DNA of 64,000 nt from Mycobacterium noviomagense (lineage in GTDB: Bacteria > Actinomycetota > Actinomycetes > Mycobacteriales > Mycobacteriaceae), in assembly GCF_010731635.1 (NCBI RefSeq), contig NZ_AP022583.1:4650001-4714000 (forward strand). The letters run 5' to 3'. Each line of letters starts with the position of its first letter. Position 1 is the stretch's first letter. Shown piece after piece: positions 28,970 through 37,793 of the stretch. The notes under the pieces were generated by a model. That model was not told the origin of the DNA. It ran no database searches and saw only the letters and a list, made by a program, of their open reading frames with translations. The translations under genes were made by a program, and so were the position numbers.

Positions 28970-30484
28970 ATGGCCGTCAAAGCCCCGGCAACGTCGCGCT
29001 ACACGGAAGTGGAACGCAAGTTCGACGTTGTCGAGTCGACGGTGTCGCCGTCGTTCGACGGCATCGCAGCGGTCACGCGGGTGGAGAAGTCGCCGACGCA
29101 AGTGCTGGACGCGGTGTACTTCGACACTCCCGGCCGCGATCTGGCCGCCAAAGGGGTCACCTTGCGCCGGCGCGCCGGCGGGTCCGACGAGGGTTGGCAC
29201 CTGAAGCTGCCCGCCGGTCCGGATGCCCGCACTGAAGTGCGCGCCCCGCTGGATACCGCGGAGAACGACGGCGCCGGCCACGTGACACGCGATGTGCCCG
29301 ACGAATTGGTCGACGTGGTGCGTGCCATCGTTCGCAACCGTTCGCTGGAGCCGGTCGCGCGGATCACCACCGCCCGCGAGGTGCACTTGCTCTACGGCGC
29401 CGACGGTGCCGTGCTTGCCGAGTTCTGCGACGACCAGGTCACCGCGTGGTCGGCCGGCGCCGGCGACGAGGAGCCCACGGAGCAGCGGTGGCGTGAGTGG
29501 GAATTGGAACTGCGCAGTCCCGATGCCTCGAGTGCGGACCTGCTGGACCGGCTGGGCAACCGGCTGCTCGACGCCGGAGCTGTGCCGGCGCGGCATGGAT
29601 CCAAGCTGGCCCGGGTGCTCGGCGTGACGCCGGACGGCTCCCAGGACAGCGCCGTCGACCCGGTGCAGCGCGCGTTGGCCGAGCAGGTGGACAGCCTGCT
29701 GGTGTGGGACCGCGCCGTGCGCGCTGACACCGAGGACGCTGTCCATCAGATGCGGGTAACGACCCGAAAAATCCGCAGCCTGCTGCAGGCCGCGCAGGAC
29801 TCGTTCGGTTTATCCGACAGCGAGTGGATTTTGGACGAGCTGCGGGAGCTGGCCGGTGTGCTGGGCGTGGCCCGCGACGCCGAGGTCTTGGCCGAGCGGT
29901 ACCAGCAGGCACTCGACCAGCTGCCGCCGGAGCTTGTGCGAGGACGGGTGCGTGAGCGTCTCGTCGACGAGGCTCGTCGCCGCTATCAGACCGGACTGCA
30001 TCGAACGCTGCTCGCATTGCGCTCACAGCGCTACTTCCGTCTGCTCGATGGGCTGGAAGCGGTAGCGTCCAGACCCCCGGCAGCCCCGCCCGAACAGGCG
30101 CCGGTGACTATCGAGGCGGCCCACAAACGGATACGGAAGGCCGCCAAGGCGGCAGAGCAGGCCGAGGAAGCGGAGCGCAACGAGGCGCTGCACCGAATCC
30201 GCAAGAAAGCCAAGCGGCTTCGCTACACCGCGGCGGCGATCAACGCGACGAAGGTCGCAGAGCAGGCGAAGGCGGTGCAGACGCTGCTCGGCGATCACCA
30301 GGACAGCGTGGTCAGCCGGCAGCATCTGATTCGTCAGGCCGACGCCGCGCACGCCGCCGACGAAGACACCTTTACCTACGGGGTGCTGTACCAGCAAGAG
30401 GCCGACTTGGCGCAGAAGTGCCGCGAGCAGCTGCAGCCGGCATTGCAAAAGCTGGACAAAGCCGTGCGCGACATACACCACTAA
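28970..30484 (+). CDS. CYTH-CHAD domain protein
   Basis: 504 residues, corresponding to Rv2226. The N-terminal CYTH domain (about 1-215) has YTEVERKFDV (the ExExK motif) and RRRAGGSDEGWHLKLP. The C-terminal CHAD domain (about 230-500) has helical repeats with conserved histidines (DAVHQMRVTTRKIRSLLQ and ALHRIRKKAKRLRYTA). CYTH proteins act on triphosphates and CHAD domains bind polyphosphate granules, so a polyphosphate-linked role is likely. GGAGG lies 6 bases before the ATG. Confidence 0.93.
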   Translation: MAVKAPATSRYTEVERKFDVVESTVSPSFDGIAAVTRVEKSPTQVLDAVYFDTPGRDLAAKGVTLRRRAGGSDEGWHLKLPAGPDARTEVRAPLDTAENDGAGHVTRDVPDELVDVVRAIVRNRSLEPVARITTAREVHLLYGADGAVLAEFCDDQVTAWSAGAGDEEPTEQRWREWELELRSPDASSADLLDRLGNRLLDAGAVPARHGSKLARVLGVTPDGSQDSAVDPVQRALAEQVDSLLVWDRAVRADTEDAVHQMRVTTRKIRSLLQAAQDSFGLSDSEWILDELRELAGVLGVARDAEVLAERYQQALDQLPPELVRGRVRERLVDEARRRYQTGLHRTLLALRSQRYFRLLDGLEAVASRPPAAPPEQAPVTIEAAHKRIRKAAKAAEQAEEAERNEALHRIRKKAKRLRYTAAAINATKVAEQAKAVQTLLGDHQDSVVSRQHLIRQADAAHAADEDTFTYGVLYQQEADLAQKCREQLQPALQKLDKAVRDIHH

Positions 30485-30514
30485 CTGCACAGCAATAGTA
30501 CGACAGGCGAGGCG

Positions 30515-30922
<408 letters not shown>

Positions 30923-31027
30923 GCGCTCATCCACCGTACTCGGTGCACAATGTCGGGACCAGCCGCGATGCTCAACTGCTGGCGAGGCGCCAGCATTTCC
31001 CCCTGCGCTCAACCCGCTTCCGTTGTG

Positions 31028-31033
31028 TATATT
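31028..31033 (+). promoter_or_regulatory. Candidate -10 box for a leaderless vapB transcript
   Basis: TATATT ends 7 bases before the vapB ATG, so transcription would start at or next to the start codon; there is no Shine-Dalgarno sequence. Two TTGTGT repeats (31023-31028 and 31033-31038) flank or overlap it and could be part of an autoregulatory operator. Inferred from spacing. Confidence 0.4.
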
Positions 31034-31040
31034 TGTGTGT

Positions 31041-31259
31041 ATGGCTCGGCTGAACGTATATGTACCGGATGACCTGGCCGAAGCTGCGCGGTCCCGGGGC
31101 TTGAACGTGTCGGCCCTGACCCAGGCGGCGATCACAGGGGAGCTCGAACGTACCTCGATCTCGGGATGGCTGGACAGCCTGCCACCCATTCGCGGCTCCG
31201 TGGACCACGACGCAGTGATCGCCGCTCTCGACGGCGCGCGTGACGAATTCGGCCGGTGA
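31041..31259 (+). CDS. vapB: VapB-type antitoxin
   Basis: 72 residues. N-terminal ribbon-helix-helix (ARLNVYVPDDLAEAARSRG, then LNVSALTQAAITGELE) and a C-terminal toxin-binding tail (VIAALDGARDEFGR). Very like the mycobacterial VapB proteins that open with MARLNVYVPD. Overlaps vapC by four bases (GTGA). Expected to neutralise VapC and repress the operon. Lies 118 bases beyond the rnpB 5' end. Confidence 0.85.
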   Translation: MARLNVYVPDDLAEAARSRGLNVSALTQAAITGELERTSISGWLDSLPPIRGSVDHDAVIAALDGARDEFGR

Positions 31260-31657
31260 CCCCGACGAAATCGACTGAGGCTGTGGTCCTCGATGCATCA
31301 GCGATGGTCGATTTGCTCACCGGCCAGAGCAATGCAAACGCGATCCGAGACTTCTTGCGGCACAAGGCCGTTCATGTGCCTGCCCATTTCGACGCAGAAG
31401 TGCTTTCCGCCCTGGGTCGACTTTGTCGCGCCGGACACCTGCATGCTGACGAGGTTTCCGAACTTCTCAAAGCCCTGCGGCGCGCGCCATTCACGCGGCA
31501 TCAGCTGCACGACCTAATCGAGGGTGCATGGGCGCGGCGCGACACGCATCGCCTGGTGGATGGGCTGTACGTCGAACTCGCCGAGCGGCTCCGGGCCTCG
31601 CTGGTAACGACTGACCAGCGACTGGCAGGCAGTTACCAAAGCGCTCGGCTGCCGTAG
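31256..31657 (+). CDS. vapC: VapC-type PIN-domain toxin
   Basis: 133 residues. PIN nuclease carboxylates: Asp in VVLDASAMVDLL, Glu in FDAEVLSALGRL, Asp in DGLYVELAERL and the final TTDQRLAG. VapC toxins cut tRNA or rRNA and stop translation. Starts at GTG overlapping the vapB stop. The pair is at one edge of the accessory block 31-42 kb. Confidence 0.88.
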   Translation: MTPTKSTEAVVLDASAMVDLLTGQSNANAIRDFLRHKAVHVPAHFDAEVLSALGRLCRAGHLHADEVSELLKALRRAPFTRHQLHDLIEGAWARRDTHRLVDGLYVELAERLRASLVTTDQRLAGSYQSARLP

Positions 31658-31723
31658 AGCTACTCGCCTACCGAGTAAGTTGGCGGCCGGCCGGCTAGCG
31701 CGACGAAGGACGGTGCCCATCTG

Positions 31724-32440
31724 ATGGCCTCGACCCGATGGCACAAGCGCGTCGACTCCGGCGACTGGGAAGGCGTCACCGCAGACATCAACGACTACGG
31801 CGGCGCGCTGCTCCCCCGCCTCCTGACCCGAGCTGAGGCGGCGAGGCTTCGCAAGCTCTACACAAAAGACGACAGGTTCCGCGCCACCATCAACATGGAG
31901 CGTCGTCGCTACGGCGCCGGGGAATATCGGTACTTCCGCGAGCCCTACCCCGAACCGATCGAGCACCTGAAGAACGCTCTGTACCCACGGCTGCTGCCGA
32001 TTGCGCGGGACTGGTGGACCAAGCTGCGCAGAGACGCCCCCTGGCCGGACACTCTCGAAGAATGGCTGGACACCTGCCACGCCGCCGGCCAGACCAAGCC
32101 CACCGCACTATTGCTCAAATACGGGCCCAGCGATTGGAACGCGCTGCACCGAGACCTCTACGGCGAGTTGGTGTTTCCGCTTCAGGTGGTGATCAACCTC
32201 AGCGATCCGGAAACCGACTACACCGGCGGCGAGTTCCTCCTCGTCGAACAGCGACCGCGGGCGCAATCTCGCGGCACCGCAATCCAGTTGCCACAGGGGC
32301 ACGGGTATCTGTTCACCACCCGGGAGCGACCGGTGCGGTCAACTCGCGGCTGGTCGGCGGCACCGGTGCGCCACGGCCTATCGGTCGTTCGCTCGGGCGA
32401 GCGCTATGCCCTGGGGCTGATCTTTCACGACGCGGCCTGA
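31724..32440 (+). CDS. 2-oxoglutarate/Fe(II)-dependent oxygenase-like protein
   Basis: 238 residues. The Fe(II) facial triad is visible: HRD (His142, Asp144, in WNALHRDLYGELVFPLQ) and a distal His217 in PVRHGLSVVRSGERY. GGEFLLVEQRPRAQS lies between them as in a jelly-roll core. It fits the COG3826 group whose Pfam name (Oxygenase-NA) suggests oxidative repair of damaged nucleic acid; that function is not proven. It occupies the place of Rv2227. It has its own ATG, with no close ribosome site seen. Confidence 0.75.
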   Translation: MASTRWHKRVDSGDWEGVTADINDYGGALLPRLLTRAEAARLRKLYTKDDRFRATINMERRRYGAGEYRYFREPYPEPIEHLKNALYPRLLPIARDWWTKLRRDAPWPDTLEEWLDTCHAAGQTKPTALLLKYGPSDWNALHRDLYGELVFPLQVVINLSDPETDYTGGEFLLVEQRPRAQSRGTAIQLPQGHGYLFTTRERPVRSTRGWSAAPVRHGLSVVRSGERYALGLIFHDAA

Positions 32441-32506
32441 AAAACAAGCGGCCAACAGTTGCTCATACCGTTGCCCATTCGCCCTGTTGGTGTCAGGCTT
32501 GACACC

Positions 32507-33688
32507 ATGAGCGAAGAACGTAACGCAGAAGGCTACGTCGACCAGGCGGTGATGGGTCTGGCGGAGCCACAGCCGATGTATAAGGCGCTACGCGAGTCGA
32601 CCCCGGTATTCCGGTCACCACAGGCGGTGGTGCTGACCCGCCTTGCCGACATCGAGATGGCCCTCAAACGCACCGAACTGTTCTCGTCGAACATGGACGC
32701 AGTCGATTTAGGCAACCTGCGGCCGCTCATCCCCCTGCAGATCGATCCACCCGAGCACGCGAAATACCGGCGCATCCTTGATCCGCTGTTCACCCCGCGT
32801 GAGATGGCCCGGCGTGAACCCGAAGTCACCAAGCTGGTCAACGAGATGATCGACGCTTTCGCCAATCGAGGTGAATGCGACTTCCACGCCGAATTCGCGG
32901 TTCCCCTGCCGTGCACGGTGTTCCTGCAGCTGCTCGGCTTGCCACTGGAGGATCTCGAGAAATTCCTGGCGTGGAAGGACGGCGTCATCCGCCCCGAAGG
33001 CGTGCAGGGCTACGAACAGCACGGGAAAGCCGCGGCGCCCGTGGCCGAACAGATCTACGCCTACTTCGAACGCGCCATCGACGACCACATCGCGCACCCG
33101 CGCGACGACATCCTGTCCGCGTTGATCGCTGCGGAGGTCGACGGTCACTCGCTAACGCGCGAGGAGGTACTGGACATCTGCTTCCTGTTCCTCATCGCAG
33201 GGCTGGACACCGTCACCGATTCACTCGACTGCTTTTTCGTCTACCTGGCGCGCCATCCCGATCACCGCCACCTGCTCCTCGAGCAGCCCGACATCCTGCC
33301 CAGCGCGGTCGAAGAGCTGTTGCGCTGGGAAACACCGGTCCCCGGAGTCGCTCGAGTGGCACTACAAGACGTCGAGGTGGCCGGGTGCCCGATCAGCAAG
33401 GGCGAGCGGGTAAGCCCGCTGCTGGGCGCGGCCAACACCGATCCGGCCGAGTTCCCCGACCCCGACGTGGTCGACTTCCGGCGCAACCCGAACCGGCACC
33501 GTGCCTTCGGAGCGGGTCCGCACCGCTGCCTGGGTTCTCATCTGGCCCGTATGGAACTGCGGGTGGCATTACGCGAATTCCACCGGCGCATACCGGATTA
33601 CGAGATCCCGCCGGGCACGGAGCTCAAGTACACCGCCGCGCTGCGGTCGGTGGAGGCGCTGCCCCTGAGGTTTCCGGTGGCAAAGTGA
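32507..33688 (+). CDS. Cytochrome P450 (first of cassette)
   Basis: 393 residues, bacterial class-I type. I-helix oxygen-activation motif AGLDTVTDS, K-helix EELLRWETP (ExxR), and heme loop FGAGPHRCLGSHLAR with Cys341 as iron ligand. The GTGA overlap with a ferredoxin gene indicates its redox partner. ATG 32507 is chosen over the upstream in-frame start at 32459 because it gives the usual P450 length. Subfamily not assigned. Absent from the matching M. tuberculosis interval. Confidence 0.93.
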   Translation: MSEERNAEGYVDQAVMGLAEPQPMYKALRESTPVFRSPQAVVLTRLADIEMALKRTELFSSNMDAVDLGNLRPLIPLQIDPPEHAKYRRILDPLFTPREMARREPEVTKLVNEMIDAFANRGECDFHAEFAVPLPCTVFLQLLGLPLEDLEKFLAWKDGVIRPEGVQGYEQHGKAAAPVAEQIYAYFERAIDDHIAHPRDDILSALIAAEVDGHSLTREEVLDICFLFLIAGLDTVTDSLDCFFVYLARHPDHRHLLLEQPDILPSAVEELLRWETPVPGVARVALQDVEVAGCPISKGERVSPLLGAANTDPAEFPDPDVVDFRRNPNRHRAFGAGPHRCLGSHLARMELRVALREFHRRIPDYEIPPGTELKYTAALRSVEALPLRFPVAK

Positions 33689-33879
33689 CTCGCGTGTGTG
33701 TCGATGCAGACCTCTGCACGGGGCATGGGCGGTGCTACACGTTGGCGCCCGACGTGTTCGATGCCGACGAATACGGGCATTCGATCGTGCGCGTCGCCGA
33801 CGTCTCCGGCCCGCTCGAAGAGCAAGCCGTCAACGCCGAACAGAATTGCCCCGAGCAGGCAATCACGTTGTCTCGCTAA
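33685..33879 (+). CDS. Small ferredoxin, [3Fe-4S] type with histidine in the cluster motif
   Basis: 64 residues. Cluster motif C-T-G-H-G-R-C near the N-terminus and N-C-P near the C-terminus. The second cluster position is His instead of Cys, a variant seen in P450-associated mycobacterial ferredoxins. Delivers single electrons to the P450 whose stop codon it overlaps by four bases. Its last 17 bases overlap the convergent alcohol dehydrogenase gene. Confidence 0.88.
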   Translation: MTRVCVDADLCTGHGRCYTLAPDVFDADEYGHSIVRVADVSGPLEEQAVNAEQNCPEQAITLSR

Positions 33880-34954
33880 AGCACACCACGCTCCGCGCAC
33901 CGCGGCCAGCGGCCATGTCGGCGAACGCGGCTTCGACGTCATCGATGCCGATGCGCCGGGTCACCAGCGCCTCGAGGTCAAGCCGACCGCGCAGCGCAAG
34001 CTCGACGAGCGCCGGAATGTCGCGCGCCGGATCACTGGCGCCGTACACGCTGCCGCGAATCGTCTTGCCGTCGGCCATCAACGACAACGCCGGGAACGTC
34101 ACCGTCTCCTCGATGTCGGCCGCGCCCACAATCGTGACCGTGCCCCCGCGGCGGGTGGCGTCATAGGCCGCGCGGATCGTGGCCGGCTTGCCCACCACTT
34201 CGATCGCATGATCGACCCCCGCACCGCTGGTCAGATCCCGGACGGCGCTTGCCACATCGACCTCGCCCGCGTCGACGGTGTCGGTCGCGCCGTTGGCCGC
34301 CGCGGTCGGCAGCTGCCCCGCCACCCGGTCGGCGGCGATGATCCGCGCCGCACCGGCCAGCCGCGCACCTTGGATTGCGGCCAAGCCCACCCCACCGCAG
34401 CCGACGACCAGCACGCTCTCCCCCGGTCGCACCGCCGCGCTGCGCATCACCGCACCGACTCCGGTGGTGACCCCGCACGCCAGCAACGCCGCCCGGTCCA
34501 GCGGCAGCGACCGATCGATCGGCACTACGGCCGCGGCCGGCACAAGCGTGTGTTCGGCCAGCGTTCCGGCACCCATAGACGGCCACACCGGCCCGGCGGC
34601 ACTTTCGGCGTACGGCTCCCCGAAGGCATGCCCGATGCCCTGCGGACAGAGATGGGCTTCGCCCCGCAGGCAATGCGGGCAGGACCGGCACGGCACATTC
34701 CAGGTGAGCACGACGTGCTCACCTGGGGCCACCGTCGTGACCTCCGCGCCGATCTCGGTGACGACGCCGGCGCCCTCATGTCCCAGCGTGCACGGCAGCA
34801 GCGCCGGCATGCCGCCGTCGCGCACCGACAGATCGGTGTGGCAGACCCCGCTGGCCGCCAATCGCACCCGCACCTCCCGGCGGCCGAGCGGCCGCAACGT
34901 CAGCTCCTCCACCGCGCAAGGCTGACCGGCCTCCCGCAGCACGACGGCCTTCAT
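33863..34954 (-). CDS. Zinc-dependent alcohol dehydrogenase, class III/MDR type
   Basis: 363 residues. Catalytic zinc site ASGVCHTD and GHEGAGVVTEIG; structural zinc loop CRSCPHCLRGEAHLC with four cysteines; NAD-binding VGCGGVGLAAIQGARLAG. ATG 34954 gives the normal N-terminus MKAVVLREAG. Probably oxidises the alcohol made by the neighbouring P450. Divergent from the aldehyde dehydrogenase, with a 92-bp gap that must hold both promoters. Confidence 0.92.
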   Translation of the reverse strand: MKAVVLREAGQPCAVEELTLRPLGRREVRVRLAASGVCHTDLSVRDGGMPALLPCTLGHEGAGVVTEIGAEVTTVAPGEHVVLTWNVPCRSCPHCLRGEAHLCPQGIGHAFGEPYAESAAGPVWPSMGAGTLAEHTLVPAAAVVPIDRSLPLDRAALLACGVTTGVGAVMRSAAVRPGESVLVVGCGGVGLAAIQGARLAGAARIIAADRVAGQLPTAAANGATDTVDAGEVDVASAVRDLTSGAGVDHAIEVVGKPATIRAAYDATRRGGTVTIVGAADIEETVTFPALSLMADGKTIRGSVYGASDPARDIPALVELALRGRLDLEALVTRRIGIDDVEAAFADMAAGRGARSVVCFSETT

Positions 34955-35046
34955 CGCCGGCAATCTGAGATCTGCGTCACAGTGACTTACCATGGCGTGA
35001 CCACCGCAGCCGGTCAAGCGGGGCGACGCCCAGGGAGGAGGCGGCA

Positions 35047-36525
35047 ATGACCACAACACCTTCCGAAGTCCACACGGCGCTGCTCACGATCGGCGGCCGC
35101 CAACACGAAGGTGGCGCCGGCACCTACCCGGTGCACAACCCGGCGCGGCCGGCCGAGGTCGTGGGACACGCCCCCGCCGCGGACTACGCCCAGCTCGACG
35201 CCGCCGTCCAGGCTGCGAGACGGGCCGCGTCGGGCTGGCGCGCACTCGACGTGGCCGAGCGGGTCGCCGCGGTCGGCGCTGCCGCGACCGCCGCCGCCGA
35301 ACAGCTCAAGGCCGCCGATGGCGCCCGCATGTACACCCGCGAGCACGGCAAGGTGCTCGCCGAGGCGAATATGGAGATCGACACGGGGCCGGCCATCGCG
35401 TCATTCCTCGGTTCAATGGCCGAGGCGGCGGTCGCCCCGGAGCGCATCGACCCGCAGGCGGACTACCCGCGGCTGCAGCGCGAACCGTATGGTGTTGCGG
35501 CCCTTGTCCTTCCGTTCAACTGGCCGCTGGCGCTGACGATGACCAAGCTGACGTCGGCATTGGTCGCCGGCAACACCGCGGTGGTCAAGGTGCCGCCGAC
35601 GTGTCCGCTGGCGGCGCTACAGCTTGGCGCGGCGTTCGCCGCGGGCCTGCCGGCGGGCGTGGTGAACGTGCTTGCCGGGCCGGGCAGCGAACTCGCTCAG
35701 TCGCTGATCACCCATCCGGGTGTCGACGTCATTTCATTGACCGGCGGGGTGGCGACTGGCCGCGCCGTCATGGCCGCTGCCGCGGCGCGGCTCGCGCCGG
35801 TGCTGCTGGAACTCGGCGGCAACGACCCGGCGATCATCGCCCCCGACATAGAGGTCACCGACCAGCTCGTCGAGCAGCTGGTGGCCGCCACCTACACCAC
35901 GGGCGGTCAGGTGTGTATGGCGATCAAGCGGCTCTACGCCCCTCGGCAGCGGGTCGGCGAGCTGGCCGACGCGGTGCTGGCCCGCTGCGAGCGCGAGGTG
36001 GTGGGCGACGGCTTGGCCGACGAAACCACCCTCGGCCCGCTGCACACCGCCGCCGGACGAAACCGGGTGGCGGCGTTGGTCTCCGACGCGCAGGCCCACG
36101 GCGCGACCGTGCGCACCGCCGGCCGCATTCGCTCCGAAGACGCTGATGCGGGCGGGTATTTCGTGTTGCCGACCGTCGTCACCGACCTGGCGCCCGACTC
36201 GGCGCTGGCCACCGAGGAGCAGTTCGGGCCGGTGCTTCCGATCTTCGGCTACGACGACATCGACGACGCGGTGGCTGCGGCCAATGCCACCGACTTCGGG
36301 TTGACCGCCTCGGTGTGGTCCGGCGACGATGCGCTGGCCGAGCGTGTCGCGGCCCAGCTCGTGGCTGGCACGGTCAGCATCAACTGCCACGGCATGGCAG
36401 CCCAGGACCCACGGCTGCCGTTCGGCGGTGTGCGCCAGTCCGGCCTGGGCCGAGAGCTCGGGGTCGAGGGCATCCGTGCCTTCACCCAGCCGCGGGCGTT
36501 CGTGCGCCAACCGGTGCCCCGGTAG
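35047..36525 (+). CDS. Aldehyde dehydrogenase family protein
   Basis: 492 residues. Catalytic Cys290 in GGQVCMAIKRLY, general base Glu255 in LLELGGNDPAI, cofactor segments PFNWPLALTMTKLTSALVAG and SLTGGVATGRAV, C-terminal QFGPVLPIFGYDD and LPFGGVRQSGLGRELG. Oxidises an aldehyde to an acid with NAD(P). Ribosome site GGAGG just before the ATG. Context suggests the step after the alcohol dehydrogenase. Confidence 0.93.
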   Translation: MTTTPSEVHTALLTIGGRQHEGGAGTYPVHNPARPAEVVGHAPAADYAQLDAAVQAARRAASGWRALDVAERVAAVGAAATAAAEQLKAADGARMYTREHGKVLAEANMEIDTGPAIASFLGSMAEAAVAPERIDPQADYPRLQREPYGVAALVLPFNWPLALTMTKLTSALVAGNTAVVKVPPTCPLAALQLGAAFAAGLPAGVVNVLAGPGSELAQSLITHPGVDVISLTGGVATGRAVMAAAAARLAPVLLELGGNDPAIIAPDIEVTDQLVEQLVAATYTTGGQVCMAIKRLYAPRQRVGELADAVLARCEREVVGDGLADETTLGPLHTAAGRNRVAALVSDAQAHGATVRTAGRIRSEDADAGGYFVLPTVVTDLAPDSALATEEQFGPVLPIFGYDDIDDAVAAANATDFGLTASVWSGDDALAERVAAQLVAGTVSINCHGMAAQDPRLPFGGVRQSGLGRELGVEGIRAFTQPRAFVRQPVPR

Positions 36526-36596
36526 TCGATCCGGTAGTGGATTCGGTAGCTCATCCCGTATTGACTTGCAGCGAAAACCGACGATAGTCATCAGGT

Positions 36597-37793
36597 ATGG
36601 CGCTGCTGCCAGACCCTGCTCCCCGCGAGCGACAGCACCTCCTGATCTCCGTAGACGACCACGTCATCGAACCACCCGACATGTTCGACGGTCGCCTTCC
36701 GACCGCGCTGGCCGATCGGGCGCCCAAGGTCGTCGAGACCGACGACGGGCGCCAGGTGTGGCGCTACGAGGACTGCGAATACCCCAACGTCGGGCTCAAC
36801 GCCGTAGTTGGGCGGCCGACCGAGGAATGGAGCATGGAGCCCGCCCGCTTCGAAGAAATGCGCCGCGGCTGTTGGGACATCAAAGCCCGCATCGCCGACA
36901 TGGACATCGCGGGCATCTGGGCGTCGCTGAACTTCCCGTCGTTGATCGCCGGCTTCTCCGGGACGGTGTTCTGGAAGAGCAAGGATCCCGAGCTCGGGCT
37001 GGCGGTGTTGCGGGCATGGAACGACTGGCATCTCGAAGTGTGGACCGGCAGCTTCCCCGAGCGGATCATCCCCTTGCAGCTGCCGTGGCTGGCCGACCCG
37101 CAGCTGGCGGCCGCGGAGGTGCGCCGCAACGCCGAACGCGGCTTCAAAGCGGTCAGCTTCCCGGAGTTGCCGGCTCAGTGCGGGTTGCCCAGCCTGCACA
37201 GCGGGGTGTGGGACCCGTTCTTCGCCGTGTGCGAAGAGACCGACACGGTGGTGTGCCTGCACACCGGATCGGCGCAGTGGGCGCCGATTCCCGCGCCGGA
37301 CACCCCGTTCGAAACCATTACGACGTTGTTCCCGGTCAACGGTCTGGTGGCTTGTGCCGACATGCTGTGGTCAGGGATCCCGGTGCGCTTTCCGCGGCTG
37401 AACATCACGCTGGCCGAGGGCGGCCTGGGCTGGGCGGCCATGCTCGCCGACCGAGCCGACTTCGTGCTAGCCCACTCCGCGTCTGGACGCGACGCCGGGT
37501 CGTGGAAGAGCGATCTGCTGCCGAGCGAAGTGCTGCACCGCAACTTCTGGTTCTGCTCGATCGACGACCCACACGCGTTCGGCGCGCTGGATGCCATTGG
37601 GGCTGACCGCATCCTGGTCGAAAGCGACTACCCGCATGCCGATTCCACCTGGCCCGACACCCAGCAGGTGGTGGCGCGCAACGTCGCGGGGCTTTCGGAC
37701 GAGGACGCTGCCCGCATCACCCACCGCAACGCCGCGGAGCTGTTCCGTCACCCGCTGCCGGATAACGGGTGGCTAAAGGAGGGGCCATGTTAG
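36597..37793 (+). CDS. Amidohydrolase family 2 protein (ACMSD-like)
   Basis: 398 residues, TIM-barrel amidohydrolase of the Amidohydro_2 group that includes decarboxylases and lactone or amide hydrolases. N-terminal SVDDHVIEPPDMF is the first metal segment typical of actinobacterial members; later metal-site regions are CLHTGSAQW and ILVESDYPHADSTWPDT. Overlaps the next gene by seven bases. Substrate unknown. Confidence 0.88.
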   Translation: MALLPDPAPRERQHLLISVDDHVIEPPDMFDGRLPTALADRAPKVVETDDGRQVWRYEDCEYPNVGLNAVVGRPTEEWSMEPARFEEMRRGCWDIKARIADMDIAGIWASLNFPSLIAGFSGTVFWKSKDPELGLAVLRAWNDWHLEVWTGSFPERIIPLQLPWLADPQLAAAEVRRNAERGFKAVSFPELPAQCGLPSLHSGVWDPFFAVCEETDTVVCLHTGSAQWAPIPAPDTPFETITTLFPVNGLVACADMLWSGIPVRFPRLNITLAEGGLGWAAMLADRADFVLAHSASGRDAGSWKSDLLPSEVLHRNFWFCSIDDPHAFGALDAIGADRILVESDYPHADSTWPDTQQVVARNVAGLSDEDAARITHRNAAELFRHPLPDNGWLKEGPC

